A stretch of 64,000 nt of DNA from Pyrocephalus nanus (Eukaryota > Chordata > Aves > Passeriformes > Tyrannidae), in contig CM076268.1 in assembly GCA_038380795.1 (NCBI GenBank), forward strand, positions 30,761,501 to 30,825,500. The letters run 5' to 3'. The position numbers and the translations under genes were made by a program. This document shows, in pieces, positions 13,263-24,416 of this stretch (within the stretch, counting starts at the first letter, position 1; each line of letters starts with the position of its first letter). The notes beneath the pieces were generated by a model, which was given only the letters and a program-made list of their open reading frames with translations, ran no database searches and was not told where the DNA came from.

Positions 13263-14864
13263 TTGGCCCGGATAAAAAGTGAGGCTTTAAGATATTTCTC
13301 CTAAAATAAATGTGAGGCCGCCTCATTTATAGTCAGCATGCCTTGATTACTTGCAGACATGCTGGAAATTTACATGCGCTTTTCTCCATTATAAAACACT
13401 GATCTGTTCAGATCATTAGCTCCCTCATGACTAGAGTTTGGCAGCAAGCCAAGGCAGGCTAAATCTGTAGCTGTAAATCGTGAGTTGAAATAGCAGAAAG
13501 TGGATTTGTAACTTAAAAAGTGTAAACAGTTTGGAAAATGAAGTAATTTTAGAGTATGATTGATTGCCTTAAGATTGCACTTTAAATTAGCCCAGGGTCT
13601 CCGCTGCAGATATAGGCACTAACTGCTCATTATATATTTTCACTTTTCTTTGGAACAATAGCATTGTTGGTAGGCTTCGAAACAATGTATGCTTCTCCTG
13701 GAGTGACCTTTGAGGAAATGAATAGTTTTATTGTGTGTCCATTACTTTGCCTGAAACAACATTTTTGAGTTATTAATTTGCTGTGGTCTATAAATAAAGG
13801 AATCAAAATGCAAAGCAGCTGTATTATGCTGCATATAGTTCATCAAACTTGTGCTCAAACACGACCGTTTGAGATGGATAATGCACTGTATAAATAATTT
13901 TTTTTTTCTCCTCTGAAAAATAAGTAATGTTTTTTGTAGCTTGTAGTTCCTGGAGATTGGTCCTTGAATCCTGTAGAAGCAAAAATTATTATTTTTAGCA
14001 CAAACAATTGGTGAATGTTCTGAGGGACTGGCACAGTGCATTCACCTTTTCAAGGACCCTGTTTCACTTAACTATGTAGTTGAGAGTTAGAAATGCACTG
14101 ACAGTGTGTCTGGAATAAGAAAAGTGGGAGTTGTGTGGTCAGCACTGTTATTCTCTCATCTCCATGTGGATCCCATGTGTGTTGGTGATCTCAGCACCAT
14201 TCTGGGATAGGAGCAGTCCGTGCAGCACCCTGGTTGAGAGGAGTAAGTGGAGGGTAATCCATAAGGCTGTTGAAGGAAGAAGCATGTGCCATGTAATGTC
14301 TGGTGTCTTGTAAGCTCTGGCTGTTTGCAGATGGTGGCTGAAACCGTTTGCTGCCCTTTCCCAAAGAGATATAAAATCCATCGATAATGTTCCTGCCTAC
14401 CCGGGCAGCGTGATATCTGGAGTCACAAAGGTCTCTGGTGGAACAGCACCACCTCAGTGTAAATTCGTGGGTGTGGGCACGTAACTTACATGTATGTGCT
14501 AAGCATATCCACTGTGTGCAGCTGGGACTGCTGCCTGCTGCCCTCACATGCTTCGACCGTGCTAAAAATTTGGAATGTAAAGCTATTAAACTGACATTAG
14601 CGGTGGTTACTAATCACAGTAAACAGTTGTGTCTGCTTGAAAAGAATACATAATAAAAACTCTTGCAATTTTGTATCAGAGTGTGTTTCTCATCTTTCTC
14701 CTTGTCCTAGATTTGGTGTCTAGCATTCGGTAGATACTTGGCTCTGTTTTGTCCTTCTTCTGGAAGCTCCTTTCCCAGAGAGTATTTTTTCCCAGTGTTA
14801 TCACCCCTCCTTGATCTTCTTTCCTTTCTCCCTTCACGTTTGAAATGAAGATTTTGCACTTCAG

Positions 14865-15100
14865 AAAGAGGAATGGCTGAGAGGTCTGAGCACAGGTCTG
14901 GGAGCCAGGACCTGCTGAGTGCTGAACTCAGTGACTCATTCAGTGGCCTTAAGCAAGTCAGAACATCTCCTGTGAGGTTATTTCATATGTAAAACAGGGG
15001 AAATAATACTTATCTATCTACCTGCCTCATAGGAATACCCTGAGGACTAATTAGCGTCCATTAAGTGCTTTGAAATAGACAGTGCTATCTATTATTAGAG
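14865..15100 (+). repeat. MIR-type SINE remnant
   Basis: The element is near full length and follows the MIR consensus. An A-box-like part with GAGCACAGGTCTGGGAGCCA leads to TGACTCATTCAGTGGCCTTA and AGCAAGTCAGAACATCTCC. Then come AAAACAGGGGAAATAATACT, CTACCTGCCTCATAGGAA, GAGGACTAATTAG and AAGTGCTTTGAAA. MIR-like SINEs predate the bird-mammal split, and divergence here is large, as expected. Confidence 0.82.
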
Positions 15101-18100
15101 CAGATTCCAGACTAGTAGATAGTGTGTTAGGATTGTTTTCTACTTGGGAGCCTTGCTCTCTGCTGGGTGTGGGACCGAAGCCCATTGGGAGCAGAGCACA
15201 AGCCGCCTGGTGTTTTCCGGCTCTGCCGGGCCCTTCCTGTTCAGATTCGCTGGAGACTTGTCGCTCTCACTCAAAACTTGGAAAGAGAGTTTGCCTAGAG
15301 AAAAGAGTGGGAGGATACTTGCTTGTTCTCCTCAGCTCATAGGCATAACTTGTCCTGAAATCCTTTCTCGCCCTGCCTCCACCTGAGGCCTTTTCAGATA
15401 ATTCAGGTAGCATGGCTTCTCTGCTTTTCCAGGAATGGTTTCCTGGTCCTGCAGAAGAGGAAGAGAAATCCTGTAGTTCTCAGGAGGGCTGTGGGGCTGG
15501 GCTGGTAGGTTCCCATCGCAGGATGCCCTCTCTTATTCAAAAGGCCTTTTCTCTTTCTTGAAGAGCAAATGCTTCTATTCTTACCCTTCACTGGATAACA
15601 GACTCCTCTGTAAAGTCCTTAGAAGGCAAAATCTAATTTTGGGTATAGGATACTAAACTCTGCAGGTGTGTGTCTGCTGAAGTCTGGGAGCCTTTTCATC
15701 ATCATAACAAGGAGGGTTGTCATCTGACCGGCAGCTCCTTTTGTTCTTGGTGCATCTTCTCTCACCATATACTTTTGTACCTCTCTTAGAGATGCCATAA
15801 TAATCTAGTTCAAAGGACCCAGCCCTGTTCTCACTGAAGCCCACAAGCCTGGTCTTTCTACCAGTGAGACTAGGACTCAGTCCAAATTCACTGGAGAGGA
15901 GCTTTATTTCTCTCCATTTGCTCCTCACACGTCTCTCAGACCATGAGTAATTTGTAGCGAGACGGGAAAGCCTGTGTGAAATTTTCCAAGGGAATTTTCT
16001 CCATTTTAATAACGTTAATGAAATTGCTTAACACTTCATCAGCTTTTTCAGTGTATGTTGCTGGGATTTTGATGCATTCTGCTTTTTTCTTCAGTACCAG
16101 AAGACACTTACCTTAGAAATGGGACTGGGGGCTTGCATGAGCATTTGGACCCACAATTTGAACTTCAGTGCTAGAGAAACCTTTTTGGCACAGGCATTGG
16201 TAGATACCATTTTGAGGAGGTTCTCTGCACCTCCTCTTGTGCCTGCAGGAAGGGGTAGGGATCTGGAGCAATTGTCCCACAAGCTCTCACATGCCTGCCA
16301 CTGATTCTTTTTCCACAGAAATGAGGATGTGCCAGGGAAGGACCTGGTGATAAAACCTTGGTCACACAGGAAGGCCCTGGCATTGCTGAACTTCAGCACA
16401 GTTGGCTTGTCCATCTCATCCTGCATATCACTCTGGTTTTGGTCTGGGTATCCTAGACAGGGGAGTGTGCTAGCTCCCTTTTCCTTTAGACCTCCTTCCT
16501 ATTCCTCCTTTTCAGCTTGAGTCTGCTTTGTTGTGATGCAGGACAGGATTAAATGGGCAACCACAGACTTACTCATATACCTGTAACCGCTTTTAAAGCT
16601 ACATTTGGTTTGTTTTTCAGAGCAGAGGTTTGGAGGTTATTTGGTGCAACATGAGAAGTTGAGTTAATTGATGAGAGTTCCCAGGTGTCTGGGGGAGGGT
16701 GATGCCGGGCAGGTGGGTCAGTGGCCTGGTTTTGGCAACTCCCCCTTGGCCTTTCCTCCTGATAGTCTTCATTTTGAGTTTCATCTTGTCACTGGGAAGG
16801 AGGGGAACCTGAATAAAGTTCTGTTGGGGAAAAAATATATGCTACATTGGGATGAGCCAGAGGACAGGAAATTCTTGGAAAAAATATATATGACACTAGC
16901 ATTTTTGTTTGGTTTCTTTTTAAAGAAATGGCATCATGCTAATTCTAATTCTTTACCACTCCTGGATTTAAGCATTATTACACTGCAGATGATAAAACAA
17001 GTTTATCTGTAAAATTCTTTAACTGTGGTTTTTATTTCCCAGCTTGACTTCTTTTTCTCTCCTTGTCTTTGATTGGCTTCCAAAAAAGTTATTAACATGT
17101 TGCAAAACAAATACAAGGGGCCACTGAAGCTTATTAAAAATGGTTTCTTTTGTTCATATCTGGCAGTTGACAAATTGTCTTATGCTCTATCTTATCTGCT
17201 CCCGTGTGAAAGGTTACATGAGAAAATGGCTGCAAATAAATTGCTATTGAATGTTGTTGAAGACTAAGCATACAAGCTTCTCTATTAAGGACCTCTTTTA
17301 AAGCTCTCTATTCAGACTCCCCCCTGCATGTCTCTCTAACACTTGTCTGTTATATTATGTTTGGCACAGAAGGAAACATTAAATAGAAAAGCAACGTCTG
17401 ACTGTGGTGTTTCTAGACCCTATTATCCCTCTGTCAAATGTCCACATGAGAAGGGTACAATTTTTGTCCATATTGATGATAATTTTTGAAGGTTTTACTA
17501 ACTGTCTTCAGAGTGAAATGCTAGAAACAAGCGAAATTGAAAAGCATATTTTTGCAGCTTTGGAAATCTTAACTTAGTGTAATGAGACGCACTCAGTAAA
17601 ATGTAATTATTCTCACTTCTCCATGTGTCAAAGAAATCAGCAGTATGGTTAGGGAGCGGAGGGTTACAGTGAGCTTGTTATTTTTACACAGAGCCAGATA
17701 CTGCTTGTGTGTAGTAAATTGTAAATAGTAGATAATGCAGTTTTTATGTGTACTAAATACCCTGCCAGAATTAACGGGGTTGTTACTTCATTAAGGGTTT
17801 CAAAGAGGGCATAAACGTCAAAAGCAGAGCTCAACTGTTTAAATCACTGGACCATTTCCACCCTCCACCCCTTGTGTCACAGCTCTGGGACTGGCAGCTT
17901 CTGCCGTTGCTATTTCGAGGAGGGCGCAGTTCCTCCGAATTTTCAGAATGATAGTTAAAGAGATACCAAAATAAGGCTTTTGACTCATACTTTTGGGTGC
18001 AATGGAAAATGAAGGCGGTTGATTCTGCCGCATGGAAGAGGTGGTGAAACAGTCCCTTATAAGTAAAGCTGCATTTGCTTCTCATTTGTCTTTGAATGGT

Positions 18101-19872
18101 GTGTGGAGCTGGAAGAGAGATGACAGAAGACCTGGTTACTCTAATATTAAGCCCAGTAACTCAGTTTAACTCTCAGTGACTTTCCACTTCTTTTCAGTTT
18201 TTCATGCCTTAGAATTTTCCCACACTAGTATGGATTCGTCATGGGCCTCTCCAGCGCAGAAGGCAAATAACAAACCACAAATTTAAAATTCATCAGTCCA
18301 GAGAATATCTTGGGAAAAAAACAGTTCAGTTCTGAGTGCTGGACTGGGGAAGCTGTTACGTCTTTGAGCTCGTTGTTCCAGCAGTTAATTATCATCGCTG
18401 TACAAATGCGTGCCCCTTTCTTGCCAGGGGCTCTAGTTGCATGTTTCTCTGCAAGAGTGGAGTTTTTCATTCTCCAGTATTTTCTCTGTGCAGTGCTACA
18501 CTTCAGAAGGGTAGACCAAGACACACAATCATAGAAGTAGTAATAATGATACAGATAATGAGAAGGTGCTGTAGCGTAAGTTACTGGATGTGACCCCCTC
18601 CCCCTCACAAAGGTGCTGTAGGGAATGTGTAACTTCAGCCTCAGCAGCAGTGGAAGTACTTGTGTTTGTAGCATAACCCCCATGCTCAAGTATCTGGAGG
18701 ATCAGGCTTTATGTGTAAGTACTGAAGCGTAGTTCAGTGGTATGTTGGATGGTGTTCAGAGATTGCTGAAAACGGTGCATTAAATAGCACTTTGAATTGC
18801 AAAGTGCTGGTTCAGTTTTGTCTATGAGAATGATAACACTTATTATCTGATTGTTCCCTGTGCAAATCTCACCTCAGGAAAAATTAAATTATGTTTGAAT
18901 TCAGCTAAAGCAAAGTATATCATTATTTCCTTTCGTTATTAAAAGGGATTTTTACTGTTTATTTGTTAAAACTGAAGCAGCTGCCATGTTAGAGCCTTAG
19001 ATGATTTAAAAGCAAATACAGAGGCAGAGCCATTTACAGTACAATTGGCTTGTTTAATGTGATTTAATTCCTCTTCTTGGCTTCGTCATATTACCAAATT
19101 ATGTTTTCAGCTCCCCTCCCCTTTTTAATTCTTTCTTCTTTTTGTTATCAGCAGAATTGAAGCTGCTTATCAGTAACCACGACAACCAGGATAAATACTT
19201 GTTTTAAAGCTGATGCACATTCAACCTGAATGGTCCACATGACCCAGAACATTCAAGAGGACAGGCAGCATGTGCTCCCTTCTACAATCAATCTCCCCCT
19301 TCCCCCATCTCCATCTGCTTTAGAAAGCTAATAGGGCAGTTTAAAAACCTTTTATATCCGAGTGGTTTTCTGTAGCCATCCGAGGCTGTTTGGACATGGG
19401 CTGTCCCATGCCTCTGACCTGAGGAGTAAGGAAAGAGGAAAATTTGGAAGGCAAGGAGACGATTTCACAGCCCAGCACTGAACTTGGCCACATCCCCGTC
19501 ATCATCTTGCTTTCCTTGTGCTCCTCCAGCCGTCATCACAGCAGTCACCAGCGTCCAGCAGGACGGTGCTACTCTGAAAACCTTTCCTGAAGGGGAAAGA
19601 TATTCCCAGCTGGGCAGCAGCTAAATAAAATGAAGGAGTGGCTGGAATCGTGCAGGACAGGGGAAATGGTTGTGGTAGGAGAGAAGCCTCAACACGGACC
19701 AGGCTGGTCTGTCCCCTGTCTCTGGTGGAGGCAGGCAGGCTGGCTGGGGTGGCCAGAGACAGTCACTTCTCTTCCAAGGAAATGTAGGGATCTCTCACTT
19801 ACCCAGAAATCCCCCAACAAGAATTTCTGCTCTCTGCCTTGCTCTCTAAGTTGCTTGATGCTGTAGAATAAA

Positions 19873-19990
19873 TCCTTTAAGCTCTCTCTGTCTCAGTTTC
19901 TCTCTCTGTGTAATGGGGATAATAATTTTTACTCATCTCCATAAAGCAGTTTGAGGCCTGTGGATGGAAGGGTTATATAAAAGCTGGAAA
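19873..19990 (+). repeat. MIR-type SINE remnant, 3' half
   Basis: It contains CTGTCTCAGTTTCTCTC, GTGTAATGGGGATAATAATT, TTACTCATCTCCATAAAG, then AGTTTGAGGCCTGTGGATGG and AAGGGTTATATAAAAGC. This is the core and LINE-related tail of an amniote MIR. The tRNA-like 5' half is not recognisable. Confidence 0.75.
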
Positions 19991-22900
19991 TGACGATTGT
20001 CAGTCACTCTTCTTTTGAGTCTAGAAACACCTCATAAGGTTTATGAGGCACTTCCTAAAGCACAGGAGGATCTTGGGAGTGGGGGATTGGAGCTGCAGTT
20101 ACGAGGAGCTGAATATAGGATTAGGGTTTGAAAAAGGATGTGGAATGCCTGGTTGGAAACTTTTTCAGTATTAAATTTCTTTCGGCTTTTTCAAAAATTG
20201 GATTTATGATTTGAATTTAAAGTGATTTAGCGAGATAAATATTATAGAAGATTTGATTATGCAGACATACTTGTCAGTCATCGATCATCATACCTGGTTC
20301 TGTCCCCATTAAGTAGGAGTAGAACAACTCAAATCCAAATAACTGAGTGTAAAATGTTCTTCAACCATGTGCTTTAAGTACATGTTAGATGGTGCTGTCT
20401 TTTTTCTTTTTTTAATGACTGTATTGCTATTCGGTTGAACAGTAGTTTCAATCTCCGGTAGATTTGTGAATATTCTCTTTCTTTCAAATGTTAAACTAAT
20501 CTTAGGAATTCTTTGAACGGCTGATGCTCTGCTGGCACTGTGACAGAAAACGGAGGGCTGGGGAAGTGGCACAAAATTCTGAGAATTAGCTCTGTCTCCT
20601 CCTTAAAAGGGGAGAAATATCTGACACATGCAGAAAGACTGCACATTTTATTCTCAGTATTGGCAGAAATGGCTTTTGCCTTTTGATCAGTTTAAAAGCA
20701 AAATCAGGCAGGCAAACGTCCATGTCAGAATTACAGGCAACTTGTTAACATCATCATTATCTGGTAAACATAAATGTAATCACTGTGTTCCCGTATCCTG
20801 CAACACGTTGCCTTTGTTCTTGATTGCATTAGCATTCAAATAGAGGGGGGTTCTCAAAGCAAGGATGAGTAGAACGGGTCCTGCCAATAAAGCGGTATCC
20901 CTGTTGTGTCAATAATTCACCCAAATTTATTTAAACCCAAACCCACAGATTTCCTGTCCCATCTCATGTGGCTAAATCATTACTGTATTTGCATTTATCT
21001 GTGAGAGAAATATGATTCTTAGATTAATATTTTTAGGTCTTGTGATTAATTAACCAGCTGAGGCACATCAAGTGGCTTTACTAGAGAGAATAAAGACCGT
21101 GGGAATGAAAAGGCAGAGTGGATTGGAAGAGCTGCGTCTGAGAAGTCTTCCCTAACCACTGGAGAAGAGAGTAGATTGGTGTGCTGGAGCATGCATTGTG
21201 ATGATGATACAGCTACCTGAGCTCCTCAGCTGTTGCTCCTCTTTCACAGCAGCCTGGTGCAAAGGGACATGGATTCCTACTGCGGTTCTTAGCTTTGTAT
21301 CTGCACCAAGAATTCAGTGTGAGAAGTGGTCAGGCAGGGAGCCAGGCAGAATTCTCCCATGAAGGTTATTTCATTGGGAGAGCTATCCTTTCTTGCCTGG
21401 AAGTACCCAGAGGTGTAGGTGATGACTGTTGTTGCTTCTTGGCCAGCTGCAGTTACCTGGGTGATTTGGAGGTTTTTGGCAGATTATAGCTGAGTTGTGA
21501 TATGGGAAGGTGTTCTCATTGCATCATTCCTCTTAAAGATTTTGAGATCATAAAGACCCAGTTTCTTCTTCCTCCTTATGGTTGCTCTTTCATTGTTCTG
21601 TTGTTTATGTTGCTTCTGGACTTTTTGAGAGGTTCAGGTTTTTTAGGTGGTTGTGTAGTAAGTTTGTTTCTGTCTGCTGGAAACTGTTCTATTTCCCTTT
21701 GGGTTTGTATCAGAACGGGCAGCTCTGAGCTGTGCAGAGCCTGTCTGACCTGCAGTCGTTGGTTTTGTAGGGCCTTTGCCTCATCTACACACCTGTGTTC
21801 CTTTGCCAAAGGAGTAGAACGAGAGATCTTAAGAGCTGAAAGAGCCAAAGACCATTGTTACAGATGAGATCAATCTCTCTTATTTTGATGGCAAATGCAT
21901 CAGCTGTGAGGGGATATTTTTGCACACATTTGGTTCACAACTTTAGCATAGGGCAGACTGCTTTGTCACTTAGGTGGAATTCATTTCACTCACTTAATTT
22001 GATCTTTAAGTTAAGCTTTTAGACTAAGCCAGTTGTCATTGATGGAGTAGTAGTAACTCCAGAGAATGAGTCAATCCATGTCTTAGAAAACACCAGGCTG
22101 AAAGGAGATCTCTGACTACAGAGAGATCTGTACAACTGTTGTAGATTAAAACAGTGGTTTTAGATTAAATGAATCCCATCATGTGTGCTCCACTGGATTG
22201 CTGGGGGTCTTGGGAGGGCAGTGACACCTGAACAATGCACTGCAATACTCAGGAAACATCCCATGTGGGGAGTCACAGCCGTGTTCATTCAGCATGGCTA
22301 ACCTTGCCATTCCCAGTCCCTCCAGACATCCACATGTATCCTCCATTACCTCTGTGTCTGCTGCATGTTGATGGTATGGTCAAAGCCATGCATACAAGCA
22401 AGGATAAAGGAATTATGATATGTGACTCCTCCGGGACACCCCCTTAGTGACTGAGGGCAATGAAAGGAGGCAGAGTAGCGAGGGCAGCGTGCAGGAGAGG
22501 AGCCTGACGGACAGAGCCCTGCAACTTCCTTCATTTTCGCTCTGTATTCCAAATAACTCCCTTGCTCAATTTACTACCCACACACCAAAGCATTGTCCCA
22601 TTTTATCTGGTTCCCCTGATACTTCCATTGCTTATCTTATGAAGATCTGTGTCAACATTTATCAAAACAAATGGCAAGCCTGGGACCTTTTAAGTAGTTT
22701 TTTTAGTTAATAAAACCAATCTTCTACTTCTGTTATGTTAAAAGTACATTATCTTTTTATTACAAACTCTCTACAGCTCTGTCTGTTTTCCTTCTTGGCA
22801 ATTTCATGACTGCTCCAGTTGATTGCTGTATGGAGAATTACAAAATCATTAAGGGTGGGGTTTTACCAGCTGACTTACAGTACAAGCCATTTCTCAAAAT

Positions 22901-23565
22901 AACCACAACAGTGCAATACTGATGTGTAATTTACGTCACAGTATGTTTTTATGAAATAGTTTGTGGCTTATTCATTTAGATTTAGAACTGAATATCTCTT
23001 CTCTCGCTTTTTAATCAAGCTTGCTTTCTTTTTTTTTTTTTTTTTTTACTTTTTAATATTTTCCACTCCAAGGCTTGGCTTGCCTCCAACTTACCAGCTA
23101 CAGTGCAGAGGAAAAAATTGATTTTTTTTTTTTTCTTTTCCCTGCAGTTTAACTGCAAGTGTGTTTTCCCCTTTGATGTATACATTTGTGTTAACTGCCT
23201 CAGAAGAGATGGTAGATTTGTGGTAGAATATATTGCACAAAGGTATAGCAGAGAATTGATAAAAGAGATGCAAAAGTTTGGAATTTCAAACCATACCAAG
23301 CAAGTGAGGCTATTTAGCCTCCTGCTCTAGTACATTTCCTTTATAAAAATTACTTTCTGTATAATGTCTTGTAATTAGAACAGGAAATCATTGAGTAACT
23401 GTAAGAAGAAAAAGAGCACTTAAACTGAAAAGAAATTTACCTTCCGAGAAATTATATGCACAATTTTTTTTCTTGATTTTTTTTCCCCTTCCCCTTACCA
23501 GGTTGGTAATGACAGTAACAGATGTACAGACCCTTATCTGTATCATTGTTCTGCTTGTGTTTTCT

Positions 23566-23600
23566 GGTGGGGGGGGGGAGGGGAGTGGGGAGGTGGGGGG
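23566..23600 (+). repeat. G-rich tract with G-quadruplex pattern
   Basis: Four or more G runs (10, 4, 4 and 6 bases) are separated by loops of one to four bases on the + strand, which is the transcribed RNA sense of ARID5B. It satisfies the usual quadruplex rule with room to spare. Confidence 0.85.
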
Positions 23601-24397
23601 AAATCGTTTTCACAAATACAAAAAATGAATGGACAGAAAATGGGAAAAGCCTAATTGCAAAAAATATTCTGTGTCACAACAGAGTAGCAATTAAATTGAA
23701 ACTTCAATATAATTATCAATAACAGTCGAGCCTGGAAGGGTGCCAGGCGCGTAAAGTTGGTGCTCAGCCTTTATGTGGTTGCTAGGAGCACGGTGAAAAG
23801 TATAAAGCTTAGAGAAAGGAATGTCTAATGTAATAAAGTAACAGAAGGTAGCATAAATCATTGTGAGAGCAGTTCATATTGACATTATTTTACTTAAATT
23901 GGGTCGAAACTAGACATTTAGTCTTACAAGAGGCACAAATTCATATTTCTTTTGCAGGAATAACTCTGTGCTTTCTGGGAAGAAGTGGAGTGTGCTTTCC
24001 TAGCACCAGCCTCGTACATATTTGGAATCTTTTAAGCAAAAATCTTTAAATGTTTGTTTCTGTTGGCATCCAAATGCATTTGCACTAATACGATTAAAAG
24101 AACTAAAGGGCAAAATACTTGGCAGCTTTTGCAGTTGAGGTAATTAGGTACAGGAAGGAACATGCATAGTTTTTCCATCAAGCTCTATAAAATCCTGGTG
24201 TGAAGGTCTTTTTAAAGAAAAAAATGCTTACTGATGTTGAGGGTAGATTATGGCAGTTAGCAATAACATTATAGGCTGATGTTTCTGAAACAAGCAAACA
24301 AAAAACCTGTTACAGTTTTGTATTTCTCTTCTCTCTCCGTAAATATTTCTGGCTCTAGATGGATTTGTTAGGAATTCATGCTTTTAGAAGGCTTTTC

Positions 24398-24416
24398 TTT
24401 TTTTTTTTTTTTTTTT
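24398..24416. repeat. Poly(T) tract
   Basis: A T run of about 19 bases. Similar shorter T or A runs occur near 868-910, 23030-23048, 38205-38218, 43242-43257 and 50646-50666. All are low-complexity sequence without an attached element I can recognise. Confidence 0.85.

Noticed and set aside
13225..13400. Poly(T) followed by unique sequence as a minus-strand retrocopied gene
   Set aside because: No polyadenylation signal next to the tail, no open frame in the body and no visible target-site duplication.
18225..18689. Open frame of 154 codons on the minus strand
   Set aside because: No domain or known family; overlapping open frames lie on the other strand.
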